NCBI RefSeq assembly: GCF_013401555.1 | Contig: NZ_CP058552.1 | Location: forward strand, 1,116,001-1,180,000 | Origin: Paenibacillus sp. E222 | GTDB lineage: Bacteria; Bacillota; Bacilli; Paenibacillales; Paenibacillaceae | Length of the DNA stretch: 64,000 nucleotides | Direction of reading: 5' to 3' | Shown here: one piece after another, positions 19,800 to 28,500 of the stretch | How positions within the stretch are numbered: the stretch's first letter is position 1 | How the letters are laid out: every line of letters starts with the position of its first letter | Notes under the pieces: model-generated | Told to the model about the DNA's origin: nothing | Seen by the model: the letters and a program-made list of their open reading frames with translations, nothing else | Database searches by the model: none | Program-made: the position numbers and the translations under genes

Positions 19800-20327
19800 T
19801 TACACGCGTTTGGCTCCACGGCCACCACGTTTGCCTTCTGTGTTCTTCTTCAGCGAAGAGATCCGTTCTTCGCTATCTTTCAGGAAGCGTGACATTTTAT
19901 CCTCAAATGAAGGTTTGCCTGCTGCGGGCTTGAAAGAACGGCCTCCGCGGTCACGGTTAAAACCACCACCACCGCCGCCACGGCCTTGGCCACCACTTGG
20001 GCCTCCACCGCTGAATCGTTCGCGATCTCCTCCACTGCGTTCCGGTCTAGGAGCTCTTGGGGGTCTGGACTGTGTTTGTTGCTCAACCGGTTTGTCAACA
20101 GCTTGCTTAATGGAAAGCCCAATCTTGCCATCCTTGTCAACGTTGATGACCTTAACGGTAACGAGGTCATTAAGCTTCAGGTGGTCGTTGACATCTTTGA
20201 CATAATTGTCGGCGATTTCCGAGATGTGAACGAGACCCGTGACACCTCCTGACAGATCCACAAATGCTCCAAAATGCGTGATGCCTGTCACCTTGCCCTC
20301 TAACTTGGTGCCCACTTCAATTGCCAT
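19800..20327 (-). CDS. yabR: S1-domain RNA-binding protein (YabR/GSP13 family)
   Basis: 175 residues. N-terminal S1 domain: MAIEVGTKLEGKVTGIT, FGAFVDLSGGVTGLVHISEI, and DGKIGLSIK at its end (about residue 75). A Pro/Arg/Gly-rich linker of roughly 60 residues, including six consecutive glycines, precedes the conserved tail FEDKMSRFLKDSEERISSL and a basic KRGGRG end. B. subtilis YabR lacks most of this linker (about 128 residues). It probably binds RNA at the ribosome. Start at the ATG 20325-20327; the GGAGG lies 13 bases upstream, rather far. Confidence 0.85.
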   Translation of the reverse strand: MAIEVGTKLEGKVTGITHFGAFVDLSGGVTGLVHISEIADNYVKDVNDHLKLNDLVTVKVINVDKDGKIGLSIKQAVDKPVEQQTQSRPPRAPRPERSGGDRERFSGGGPSGGQGRGGGGGGFNRDRGGRSFKPAAGKPSFEDKMSRFLKDSEERISSLKKNTEGKRGGRGAKRV

Positions 20328-20524
20328 AGAATAAAATGATCCTCCCTTAAAAATATACAACCCGATTTTTGAATGCCAAAATCAATGCTGTGCTGATTTA
20401 ATTATACCTTATGCCGCAAACCAAGGTCAACTGAGCACTACCCCTTAAGATAGCCTATTTTTTCCGGTATAACGGCTTCAGACATATAGATAACAATCCT
20501 TGCTCGATAATGAGCCAAATTACA

Positions 20525-20860
20525 TCAGTTCCCTGACTCTTCAACCTGAATTGGTGTTTCTTCAGGCAGATAGTATCCTTTTTTTCGAGCCAGCTGTCCT
20601 ATGTATTCGGGGTCCTTCAACCGACTGACTTCGTACTTCAATTGATCCAGCTTCTTCTGGGTCTCTTCCTTTGAAGCTTGCTGGGCAGCCAGACGAGAAC
20701 TCTTGTCCGAAATTTGCGCAGTCTGCACAAGGAACGTATATCCTGCCCATATGATAAATACAACCATAAAGGTCATCCAGAGCATGAGACGCCTTTTGGC
20801 ACCTGCAGATTTTCCTTGGCCTGCTGGACCTTTTGATTTGCTCATAGGTGTTTTACCCAT
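20525..20860 (-). CDS. divIC: Septum formation initiator DivIC (FtsB-like)
   Basis: 111 residues. A basic cytoplasmic N-terminus, one membrane segment (about 25-45, LMLWMTFMVVFIIWAGY), then an extracytoplasmic coiled coil (SRLAAQQASKEETQKKLDQL) and the family motif KDPEYIGQLARKKGYYLP. It acts in the DivIB-DivIC-FtsL complex at the division septum. It lies 12 bases downstream of yabQ, the B. subtilis order, so it can be transcribed with the spore genes yabP-yabQ as well as on its own. Confidence 0.9.
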   Translation of the reverse strand: MGKTPMSKSKGPAGQGKSAGAKRRLMLWMTFMVVFIIWAGYTFLVQTAQISDKSSRLAAQQASKEETQKKLDQLKYEVSRLKDPEYIGQLARKKGYYLPEETPIQVEESGN

Positions 20861-20872
20861 TATCGGACCTCC

Positions 20873-21442
20873 TTAAAACCAGCGTTTCCACATCGCTGCG
20901 ATACTTGAACCCGCACGGATCAGGAAGCGTGGCGTAACCCAATGTTTCAGGATTGGCCTAAACATCCAGCGGAACAACTTGCCGAAAGGTACCAAACATT
21001 GCAGCACCAGCTTACCCAGGAATAACAGGATGGCGAGTACAAAACCAATTAATACGCGCACTAGCTTGTATAGTCCTTTAGCGGGCATAACGATCAGGAT
21101 GTTAAGGATATGTCCACACCAATGAATCAGCGTTCTTGCGAGTTTAATTAACATTACCACAAAACGCTGGGTTGTAACACTTAAAAGCCAAAAATAGAAG
21201 CAAACCCCTATAATCAGCCCCAAAAAGACATAAAACCGCAGCTGTCCGTGGTTCCCGGCATACAGCATCCGGAAGACGAACAGCGCGGAAGCGACCCAAT
21301 ATAACAGATCTAGTGTGTGGACGCTCCATCTCGGGAACCGCAGCTGACCGGACAGTACCCGGTAACTGTCGTAGGCCACCCCCATCACGGCTCCCGACAT
21401 CAGCATCCACAACAATGTGATCCATTGAGTATCCGGACTCAT
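20873..21442 (-). CDS. yabQ: Spore cortex biosynthesis protein YabQ
   Basis: 189 residues, mostly membrane. It begins WITLLWMLMSGAVMGVAYDSYRVL, with helices around 8-25, 40-57, 63-85 and 125-150; the second half is basic and amphipathic. B. subtilis YabQ is made in the mother cell and is needed for cortex formation. The ATG overlaps the yabP stop by four bases. Confidence 0.88.
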   Translation of the reverse strand: MSPDTQWITLLWMLMSGAVMGVAYDSYRVLSGQLRFPRWSVHTLDLLYWVASALFVFRMLYAGNHGQLRFYVFLGLIIGVCFYFWLLSVTTQRFVVMLIKLARTLIHWCGHILNILIVMPAKGLYKLVRVLIGFVLAILLFLGKLVLQCLVPFGKLFRWMFRPILKHWVTPRFLIRAGSSIAAMWKRWF

Positions 21443-21723
21443 CGGAACATCTTGCCGAACAGGCCTTTACCGTTTTTGGACTGAGAACCGGGGTCCAGAT
21501 ATTGAAGAGAACTGACAGTGCCCTCGATGGATAACAAACCGTCCTCCAGGCTCAGGTTTTTGATATGTAAATTGTGCCCCCGGATGGTCAGATGCCCAAG
21601 TTCAGTTTGCAGCAAAAATTCCTCACTGTCGAAGCTCTCCACATTGGAGACACCCGTCAGATCCAGCAGTTTCCGATTCTGCATGCTCAGATGATGCTGT
21701 TTCGTCTTACTTTGCTCAACCAT
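21439..21723 (-). CDS. yabP: Sporulation protein YabP
   Basis: 94 residues. Contains HHLSMQNRKLLDLTGVSNVESFDSEEF and ends in the beta-rich YabP/YqfC fold (FLLQTELGHLTIRGHNLHI). Expressed with yabQ under sigma-E in B. subtilis. Upstream, a TTCTATT / CATAAGCT pair with 14-base spacing loosely fits sigma-E, but I would not rely on it. Ribosome site AAGGAGGGG precedes the start. Confidence 0.88.
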   Translation of the reverse strand: MVEQSKTKQHHLSMQNRKLLDLTGVSNVESFDSEEFLLQTELGHLTIRGHNLHIKNLSLEDGLLSIEGTVSSLQYLDPGSQSKNGKGLFGKMFR

Positions 21724-21820
21724 GGCATGTACCCCTCCTTCTTAACCCTAGCTTATGGATCAGAAGTGCAGAATAGAACCAAGGTTGGTTGAAAGCAAAT
21801 GTCCGATTTTTGAGAAACAC

Positions 21821-21853
21821 AAAAACGCCCTTCCCTGTACGGGAAAGGCGTTT
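21821..21853 (-). terminator. Terminator after rqcP
   Basis: AAACGCCTTTCCC and GGGAAGGGCGTTTTT form a strong hairpin on the minus strand, between rqcP and yabP. Confidence 0.85.
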
Positions 21854-21901
21854 CTCTTCATTTTGCAATGAATGTGTACAAAAGTATATCAGGCATCCCT
21901 G

Positions 21902-22180
21902 TTACCAGTTCAGACCGTTATCCTTGGCGATCGGCTCTTCCTTAACCAAGGTGTAGAGGCTGCTCGCCTCATCCTTCTTGGTACTCTCGGCAAGACGCTC
22001 CACCTTCACGGTGACCAGCTTTTGACCAAACTGAACCGTAAGCTCATCGCCCACTTTGACAGCGGCGCTTGGTTTCGCTTCACGTCCGTTCACCAGCACA
22101 CGTCCCTGTTCGGAAACGTCCTTGGCTACGGTGCGGCGTTTAATCAGCCGAGAGACCTTCAGGAATTTATCAAGACGCAT
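21902..22180 (-). CDS. rqcP: S4-domain RNA-binding protein of ribosome quality control
   Basis: 92 residues. The S4 fold is plain: MRLDKFLKVSRLIKRRTVAK, GRVLVNGREAKPS, VGDELTVQFG. In B. subtilis YabO/RqcP works with RqcH to add alanine tails to stalled nascent chains on the large subunit. Its ATG overlaps the hbs stop by one base (TAATG), so it is coupled to the HU gene. HslR (Hsp15) is a close relative, but the position identifies it as YabO/RqcP. Confidence 0.88.
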   Translation of the reverse strand: MRLDKFLKVSRLIKRRTVAKDVSEQGRVLVNGREAKPSAAVKVGDELTVQFGQKLVTVKVERLAESTKKDEASSLYTLVKEEPIAKDNGLNW

Positions 22181-22452
22181 TATTTTACGGCTTCTTTAAG
22201 TTTGTTGCCTGCTTTGAACGCAGGAACGGTGGACTCAGGAATCACGATTTCATTCCCTGTTTGCGGGTTACGTCCGGTACGACCGGAACGTTTGCGGGTC
22301 TCAAAAGTGCCAAAGCCGATCAGTTGTACTTTGTCTCCGCTGGCAAGTGCATCTGTAATTTCTCCCAAAAAGCCGTTCAATACGGACTCAACGTCTTTTT
22401 TAGTCAAACCGCTTTTGGTGGAAATGTTGTTAATCAGATCTGTTTTGTTCAT
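22180..22452 (-). CDS. hbs: DNA-binding protein HU
   Basis: 90 residues: MNKTDLINNISTKSGL, FGTFETRKRSGRTGRNPQTG (the DNA-gripping arm) and AFKAGNKLKEAVK. Nucleoid protein that bends and compacts DNA. The ATG at 22450-22452 has GGGAGG nine bases upstream. The same frame is open for 88 further codons upstream, but HU proteins start here. It is placed before rqcP; in B. subtilis hbs lies elsewhere, so this neighbourhood is a lineage feature. Confidence 0.96.
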   Translation of the reverse strand: MNKTDLINNISTKSGLTKKDVESVLNGFLGEITDALASGDKVQLIGFGTFETRKRSGRTGRNPQTGNEIVIPESTVPAFKAGNKLKEAVK

Positions 22453-22755
22453 TTTTAAAAGCCTCCCAAATTGAAAAAAAAGTATCTGCGAATCCGTGAC
22501 AACAGATCTGCTGCTGCTGGCTCCGCGCAAGGTTACTACACATGTATTCTGGCTTGGCATCTGAAATCCTGCCTCGGTCTTCGACTTTTTTTCACTTTTT
22601 GTCGGTCCTGCCCAAGAACAGTCTAAGTCCAGTACCCGAAACACCTCTCCGTTAATCACACGCTTTCTCGTGCAACCCGTCCGAGATGCTTCGACGACAC
22701 GATACGCATGATGCAACTAATGATATCGGATCAGCGCCCAAAATGCCAGGACCCT
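22453..22755. other. Upstream region of hbs
   Basis: About 300 bases between mazG and hbs. It must contain the hbs promoter; no exact consensus stands out. No gene is supported. Confidence 0.4.
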
Positions 22756-24249
22756 TTACAATCCAGCCTTCTTCGCTGCCTGCCAATATTGCTCCATTTC
22801 ATCAACATTGCTGTCTGATGGAGTTCTTCCCTGTTCACGCAGACACTCCTCGATATACTGGAAACGCTGAATGAATTTCCGATTGGTGGCGGCAAGCGCC
22901 TCCTCCGGATCGGTATCAATAAATCTCGCTACATTGGCAGCTGCAAACAATAAATCACCCAGTTCCAGCTTCCGTTCTTCCGCTGACTGGTTATGCTGCA
23001 CTGCTTCTTTTAGCTCTGCCAGTTCTTCCTCAATCTTGGCAAAGACACCTTCTACGTCATCCCAATCAAAGCCGACTTTAGCCGCTTTTTTCTGTAATTT
23101 GTACCCTTTCATCAAGGCAGGCAAGTCGCGGGGAATTCCGTCCAGCACAGAAGTCTGCTGCAAATCCTGTCCCTTGCGCTTTTTCTCCTCTGCCTTCATC
23201 TGTTCCCAGTTTTGCAGCGCTTCATTCGCGTTCTCAGCCTGTTGTTCACCGAATACATGCGGATGACGGAAAATCAGCTTGTCGTTCAAACCTTCGATTA
23301 CGTCGTACACGTTAAATGTACCAACCTCTTCTTCCATCTGGGCGTGCAACAAAATCTGCAGCAGGAGATCACCCAGCTCTTCCTTCATGTGATCAGGGTC
23401 ATCTTCATCAATCGTTTCAATGACTTCATAGGTTTCCTCAATCAGGTTTTTACGAATGGACTGGTGGGTCTGCTCCTGATCCCATGGACAGCCGCCTGGA
23501 CTGCGAAGAATATTCACGATTTCATGCAGTCGTGCGAAGGAGCGCCGACGAAGCGCGTCATCCGTATTTTTGGGCACATATATCAATGAGAGATTACCAT
23601 ACCCTTCAATCCGGTCCAGATCATGCAGCGGCACTTTGTGAATGATTTCCTGTCCCTGCACACCCAAGGCATGTCCGACAAATACCGGATAATCGTCAGG
23701 GTAAACATCCATCAGACACAGTTTTACGTCGGAAGCGGTAAACACATCATATACTTGTCCAATCAAGGTATGAAGCTGTGGCTGCACCAGTTCCGTATTG
23801 AGACTGCTGGCATCGAGTAGCTGAAAACCTTCAATAGGATCGAATCCAAGTCGAATAAACGCTTCATCCAGAAAGCTCTCCCCACCCATAACTCGCAGCG
23901 AAATTCCCATTTGCGGGCAGCGCTCCTTCAACAGGCGTACGCTCGCTTCAGCGACCATGGGATGTCCTGGCACGGCATAAACGATCTCGGTACCTGGCTC
24001 GCCCTTGCGTGCGGCCTCAATCAGCCGGTCTGCAATTTCGTCGTACACTTCCGGAAAAGAATCCTTCGCCTCATAAATGGCATCGAAGGATGTCATCTCC
24101 AACCCTTCCTGCTTGAGATCATTCAATACGGGATGATCCAGCGTGCGTACATACAGCTTCGCTGCATGTTTCATTTTTTTGATGATCCCTACCGTCAGCT
24201 GATCTGCATCTCCAGATCCAAGACCGACTACTGTCAAAGCTGCACTCAT
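22756..24249 (-). CDS. yabN: Tetrapyrrole methylase/MazG fusion pyrophosphohydrolase (YabN)
   Basis: 497 residues. Residues 1-225 are an SAM-dependent tetrapyrrole-methylase-like domain (LTVVGLGSGDADQLTVG, VYAVPGHPMVAEASV). From about residue 245 two MazG nucleoside triphosphate pyrophosphohydrolase repeats follow (GGCPWDQEQTHQSIRKNL with EETYEVIETI, then KVGFDWDDVEGVFAKIEEE with ELGDLLFAAANVAR). MazG hydrolyses non-canonical or excess dNTPs; the substrate of the methylase half is unknown. The fusion and position match B. subtilis YabN. Confidence 0.92.
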   Translation of the reverse strand: MSAALTVVGLGSGDADQLTVGIIKKMKHAAKLYVRTLDHPVLNDLKQEGLEMTSFDAIYEAKDSFPEVYDEIADRLIEAARKGEPGTEIVYAVPGHPMVAEASVRLLKERCPQMGISLRVMGGESFLDEAFIRLGFDPIEGFQLLDASSLNTELVQPQLHTLIGQVYDVFTASDVKLCLMDVYPDDYPVFVGHALGVQGQEIIHKVPLHDLDRIEGYGNLSLIYVPKNTDDALRRRSFARLHEIVNILRSPGGCPWDQEQTHQSIRKNLIEETYEVIETIDEDDPDHMKEELGDLLLQILLHAQMEEEVGTFNVYDVIEGLNDKLIFRHPHVFGEQQAENANEALQNWEQMKAEEKKRKGQDLQQTSVLDGIPRDLPALMKGYKLQKKAAKVGFDWDDVEGVFAKIEEELAELKEAVQHNQSAEERKLELGDLLFAAANVARFIDTDPEEALAATNRKFIQRFQYIEECLREQGRTPSDSNVDEMEQYWQAAKKAGL

Positions 24250-24503
24250 CTTTGTAAGCCTCCATCCGAACTATCCTGTTCCGACTCTCCATCCTTGATC
24301 ATAACCAATCATGGACGGGCCATACATCGTACAGAACAGGGCTCTATAATTACACGTATTATACCAGAATTAGACGTTATCCTATAATTGCATTTGCATA
24401 TGACACGTTGTGACTTGGTCCACCCTCTGCTGCTCCGCTTTAGAATGCGAGAGCGGGGATGAATGGAAGGCGTAGCACTAAGCGTAGCAGCGCAACGCGA
24501 GGG
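24250..24503. other. Non-coding stretch between yabN and yabM
   Basis: No gene or clear terminator seen; it should contain the yabN promoter. GC rises sharply towards the yabM end. Confidence 0.35.
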
Positions 24504-26297
24504 TTAGCGCAGCACACGCAGTCTGCGCAGCAGCTTGGCCAGCATCGGCCCCAGCTTGGGCACGGCCGCCAGCTCTGCGGCGGTCAGCAGCCCCGTCCGG
24601 GCCGCGGCCAGCAAGAACACGGCCGTGCCTGCGGCTATGCCCAGCAGGCTTACGCCCATCGCGGCCAGCCGGCGGTCGGCCGCGATACCGACGCCGCCGA
24701 GCATCGCTTCGGCGGCCCAGGCCGTGCCTGCCGCCGCCAGGCTCATGGCGGCGATCACCAGCGCCGGCTTCGCCAGGACGGCGCCAGGGGCCGGGCGCAG
24801 GGCGACAAGCCGCGCCAGCAGCGCCACATTCAGGCCAGCCGCCAGCATGTAGGCGACTGCGCCTGCGAGGGCCGCGCCGCTGATGCCCAGCGCCGGCACA
24901 AGCATGACGTTCAGCAGCGCCTTGACGCCTGCGGCGGCCAGCATGCTGAACGCGGGTGCGCGCACGGCGCCGAGGCCTTGCAGCAGCGCCGCCGCGATAA
25001 TACTGACGGTGCTGCCCGCAGCCGTCAGCGCCATGTACCGCAGAGCTTCGGTGCCTGCGGCATCCCCGTACAGCATGCGGTTAATCGGCTCTGCCAGCAC
25101 CGCCAGACCTGCGGATGCCGCCAGGCCGATCAACCAGAACCAGCGCAGCGCAAGGCCTGCTTGCTGCCTTACGGCTTCTGGCCCGCCTTTCAGCCGGGCT
25201 TCGGCCATCGCCGGAATAAAGAGCACAGACAGCGACGTGGCAAGCATCGTCACCAACTGAACCAGCGGCAAACCACGGTTGTAAATGCCGAAGGACACCA
25301 TGGATTGAAGCTCATCCAACCCTTCTCGTCTTAACAACCGGGGTACCGTAAAGGTATCCACCAGATTCATCAATGGCACGGCCAATGATCCGAGGCAGAC
25401 CGGAATGGCATAGATCAGCAGTGTCCGCATCCATTCGCCGTTGGATCGCCGCTGTTCATACAGAAGGCTGGTGCTGTCGCTTCGACGCTCTTCCGTTTTC
25501 TCCACCTGCACAGCCGAAGATTCTTTTGTGTAAAATTTATTATTACCTCGGTTGTTCCCGTTATCGCCGTGAGATGATTTCCGCATTCCCTCTCTGGCTG
25601 GCCCATCTAATTGAGCATCGTTCATAACAGCGAGCCTTTCCCTAATTTTCCGTCGATGATGGTACACATATCCAAGCATCGTAACTAACCCGGCAAACCC
25701 TCCTGCCACTGAACCAATCATAGCTCCAGCTGCAATGACTTCCAATGAAGCGTCCCGCCCCATGAGCCACAACAACAGAACAATCATCACCGTGACCCGA
25801 ACAGTCTGCTCTACCACCTGGGATACGGCTGTAGGCACCATTTGCTGCAACCCCTGGAAATATCCGCGCAGTCCTGTCATCACCGGTACAAACAGCAATG
25901 CCATTGAAGCTGCCCGAATGGACGGTACGACACTTCCGTTTCCAATCAGATCTCCAATAAGCGGTGCACCTATATACATCAACAAAGCCAGCGTCAGGCC
26001 AATTCCACCAAGCAGCATCGAGGACAAGCGTATAACCCGTCTCCCCTCCTCCGGTCGACCAAGAGCATTCTGCTCGGCTACGAATTTGGATATAGCGACA
26101 GGCAGCCCGGCAGCAGCAATGGTAATGATGAGCATATAGAACGGGTACACCGTATTGTAAATGCCAAAAACACCGTCTCCCCCCAGATTCTGCAGCGGAA
26201 TCTTCTGAAAAGCACCAATGATTTTGGATATAATGGCGGCAAGCCCAAGCACAAATGCGCCCTGAAGCAATCTTGAGCCTGTAGACGACTGTTTCAT
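24504..26297 (-). CDS. yabM: SpoVB/MurJ-type polysaccharide or lipid II flippase family protein (YabM)
   Basis: 597 residues with about fourteen membrane segments. It begins MKQSSTGSRLLQGAFVLGLA, then SKIIGAFQKIPLQNLGGDGVFGIY, the multidrug/oligosaccharidyl-lipid/polysaccharide flippase pattern shared with SpoVB and MurJ. A hydrophilic loop of about 70 residues (NDAQLDGPAREG to RRSNGEW) interrupts the middle. The last third is alanine-rich and encoded by DNA of about 70 per cent GC, unlike its surroundings. Start is the ATG at 26295-26297 behind AGGAGGG; an upstream in-frame ATG (26336) lacks one. The substrate is not known; the spore-gene setting suggests envelope polymer export. Confidence 0.85.
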   Translation of the reverse strand: MKQSSTGSRLLQGAFVLGLAAIISKIIGAFQKIPLQNLGGDGVFGIYNTVYPFYMLIITIAAAGLPVAISKFVAEQNALGRPEEGRRVIRLSSMLLGGIGLTLALLMYIGAPLIGDLIGNGSVVPSIRAASMALLFVPVMTGLRGYFQGLQQMVPTAVSQVVEQTVRVTVMIVLLLWLMGRDASLEVIAAGAMIGSVAGGFAGLVTMLGYVYHHRRKIRERLAVMNDAQLDGPAREGMRKSSHGDNGNNRGNNKFYTKESSAVQVEKTEERRSDSTSLLYEQRRSNGEWMRTLLIYAIPVCLGSLAVPLMNLVDTFTVPRLLRREGLDELQSMVSFGIYNRGLPLVQLVTMLATSLSVLFIPAMAEARLKGGPEAVRQQAGLALRWFWLIGLAASAGLAVLAEPINRMLYGDAAGTEALRYMALTAAGSTVSIIAAALLQGLGAVRAPAFSMLAAAGVKALLNVMLVPALGISGAALAGAVAYMLAAGLNVALLARLVALRPAPGAVLAKPALVIAAMSLAAAGTAWAAEAMLGGVGIAADRRLAAMGVSLLGIAAGTAVFLLAAARTGLLTAAELAAVPKLGPMLAKLLRRLRVLR

Positions 26298-26442
26298 ATG
26301 TCCCTCCTGCGTACGTCCGTGCATTCTTCTCTTCAAACGTATACCTAGCTATTATACCTGTCCAAAGGCGCACAGACTAACCCTTCAAGGCATCCTGCCC
26401 TTCAGGACATTATCCACATTGTCTACAGCTTCCCTAAAATGC

Positions 26443-26477
26443 AAAAACTCCTGGTTGCCCTCTGGGCACCAGGAGTT
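26443..26477 (-). terminator. Terminator after spoVT
   Basis: AACTCCTGGTGCCC pairs with GGGCAACCAGGAGTTTTT on the minus strand, 13 bases after the spoVT stop. Confidence 0.85.
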
Positions 26478-26489
26478 GATTGCTTGTTT

Positions 26490-27032
26490 TTATTGCTCCA
26501 TCTGTTTGCCAAGGAACCCGGCAGCCGTCTCAGACATTTTGACTTCCATCTGAGACATCTTCACCGATTCATCCTTGTTGAAAAGGATAACCGTTCCAAT
26601 GGGGTCACCACCCGAAATGATTGGGGCGATAACAAAAGATGATAACGTCTCGTCATGATCTTTGCTAAGCTCATAAGAACCATTGTTGGTCTCCATAATC
26701 GTCTTCCGGTTTTCCATACAACTCTCCACCAGTTGACCTACCTGCTTGTCCAGATATTCTTTCTTGGAGCCACCTGCTACCGTAATAATCGTATCACGGT
26801 CAGAGATCATCGTGACATGGCCTGTACTTTCATACAGCGATTCTGCATATTCTTTAGCAAAATCACCAAGTTCGCCAATCGGCGAGTATTTTTTAAGAAT
26901 AACCTCTCCATCGCGGTCCACAAAAATCTCAAGTGGATCGCCTTCACGGATACGTAACGTACGGCGGATTTCTTTCGGAATGACCACTCGACCGAGGTCA
27001 TCAATACGGCGGACAATACCAGTAGCTTTCAT
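26490..27032 (-). CDS. spoVT: Stage V sporulation transcription regulator SpoVT
   Basis: 180 residues. N-terminal AbrB-type swapped-hairpin DNA-binding domain (MKATGIVRRIDDLGRVVIPKEIRR, residues 1-50) and a C-terminal GAF-like domain (ESTGHVTMISDRDTII, GGDPIGTVILF). In B. subtilis it adjusts sigma-G-dependent genes in the forespore. Preceded by a sigma-G promoter (27130-27159). Confidence 0.96.
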   Translation of the reverse strand: MKATGIVRRIDDLGRVVIPKEIRRTLRIREGDPLEIFVDRDGEVILKKYSPIGELGDFAKEYAESLYESTGHVTMISDRDTIITVAGGSKKEYLDKQVGQLVESCMENRKTIMETNNGSYELSKDHDETLSSFVIAPIISGGDPIGTVILFNKDESVKMSQMEVKMSETAAGFLGKQMEQ

Positions 27033-27129
27033 TTCACATGTTGCCCCACTTTCTCGAGAAGATTTTTCAACTACTGTTCCTTAATGGGTAGAGGAAAGTC
27101 CCAGAACGTTTAGTGTGATATCTTGACCA

Positions 27130-27159
27130 TAGTATTCATCTGTTCCCATTTCCTTATAC
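27130..27159 (-). promoter_or_regulatory. Sigma-G promoter for spoVT
   Basis: GTATA, 18 bases, AATACTA on the minus strand. It matches the forespore consensus GHATR-N18-CATNMTA at all but one position. The start point would lie about 90 bases before the spoVT ATG. Confidence 0.65.
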
Positions 27160-27233
27160 ATACTTTGGAGAATATAGTTGTGTAAACTTCCACAGAAGGC
27201 GACCATGTACCCACTTTGCTCCATAGATACAAG

Positions 27234-27274
27234 GAAAAGCAAGAGGCAGGCCTTAAGTCCCCCTCTTGCTTTTC
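27234..27274 (-). terminator. Terminator after prsA
   Basis: GAAAAGCAAGAGG pairs with CCTCTTGCTTTTC around an 18-base centre, between the prsA stop and the spoVT promoter. Confidence 0.75.
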
Positions 27275-27351
27275 TGTATGGTTGTCCATATTTGAAGCGT
27301 TCAGTGTATCATCCAGACAAACGTATTTGCTGAATGTATGCACTCGCTATC

Positions 27352-28500
27352 TTATTTACCGCTTGTATCTGTACTTTCATCTGTTTTTGTTTCCTTGTCG
27401 GTTCCAGTTGTTCCTTTATCCGTTTTGGTATCCGTACCCGCATCGGTTTTTTCACCCTCAGTACCTGTTCCAGTACCGGTCTTGCCTTCAGTAGTACCTT
27501 CAGTCGTGCCTTCTTTAGCCTTGTCTGTTTTTGGCAGTTTTACTTCTTTTACGATTTTGTCCAGTTCGCTGGTCATAAATGTGTCAATCTCAGCAGCGGC
27601 CAATTGGCTTTTGAGTGTTTCTTTTTGCTCAGCAGTCAATTTCGCATAGTCCGCTTCTGTACGTTTTTCTACTTTCATGATGTGATAACCGTATTCAGTC
27701 TCTACAGGATCGCTGATTTTGTTCAATGGCAGCGTTTTAGCCGCTTCTTTGAACGCATCTACCCAGCTGGCTACAGGTGTATCTTCGTACAATCCACCTT
27801 TTTCTGCAGAACCTGTGTCTTCAGAGTATTTCTTCGCAATTTCAGCAAAGTCCGCTCCCCCGTCCAATTTCGCTTTTACTTCTTTCGCAAGTTTCAGAGC
27901 ATCTTCTTTTTTACGCTCTTTTTGCGTTTTTGGATCCGTAAAGTTGATCAGTACGTGACGAACAGACGCCGTTGTGAACTGATCTTTATTTTTCTCAAAT
28001 TCAGCTTTAATCGCATCTTCAGTAACGCCCGTTTCTTTATCCTTGATTACCGTCATAATGCGAGTCATGTAATCCTTAATGTTCTGGTCTGTCAGATTCT
28101 GAGCTTTCAGCATCTCAGTCCATTGATCAGCTTGAACAGAAGCTTTCATTTTGTCGAATTGTTCTGTCGCTGTTTTGGCACCCTCGGTTTTGGCTGCATC
28201 ACTTGCTTTTCCACTCAAATATTCATATGCAACTTCCTGTTTCACCAGGTATTCCTTGAAATCATCCATATCCATCATTTGTGCATATTCCGGATAGAGG
28301 AATTTCATGACCCGTTGCTCCATGTCGAATTCATTGGCTGTAATTGTACCGCCATCATACGTAGCGACTACAGCACTTGTATCCTTTGGTTCCGTTGTCG
28401 CTTCTTCCTTCTTGCCGCAAGCAGCAAGCAGTGATAAGGACAGTACTGCTACCATGCTCACAGACAGTACTTTCCCTACTTTTTTATACTTTGCTAACAT
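27352..28500 (-). CDS. prsA: Lipoprotein foldase PrsA, parvulin peptidyl-prolyl isomerase
   Basis: 382 residues. Lipoprotein signal with lipobox LLAAC (Cys about 28). A SurA-like chaperone arm precedes the parvulin domain (about 190-285: SVRHVLINFTDP, GADFAEIAKKYSED, GYHIMKVEKR). The last 55 residues are a Thr/Glu/Gly/Lys low-complexity tail with GTTEGTTEG-like repeats. It folds exported proteins on the outer face of the membrane. The start overlaps the mfd end by 17 bases, so it is expressed with mfd. Confidence 0.9.
   Translation of the reverse strand: MLAKYKKVGKVLSVSMVAVLSLSLLAACGKKEEATTEPKDTSAVVATYDGGTITANEFDMEQRVMKFLYPEYAQMMDMDDFKEYLVKQEVAYEYLSGKASDAAKTEGAKTATEQFDKMKASVQADQWTEMLKAQNLTDQNIKDYMTRIMTVIKDKETGVTEDAIKAEFEKNKDQFTTASVRHVLINFTDPKTQKERKKEDALKLAKEVKAKLDGGADFAEIAKKYSEDTGSAEKGGLYEDTPVASWVDAFKEAAKTLPLNKISDPVETEYGYHIMKVEKRTEADYAKLTAEQKETLKSQLAAAEIDTFMTSELDKIVKEVKLPKTDKAKEGTTEGTTEGKTGTGTGTEGEKTDAGTDTKTDKGTTGTDKETKTDESTDTSGK

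Noticed and set aside
24459..25334. Long plus-strand open frame of 291 codons opposite yabM
   Set aside because: It lies entirely opposite a clear membrane protein in GC-rich DNA, where stop codons are rare. Its product is Gln/Arg/His-rich low complexity with no ribosome site.
26410..26418. Single DnaA box TTATCCACA near spoVT
   Set aside because: An isolated nine-base match in 64 kb is not significant, unlike the cluster at 58.6 kb.
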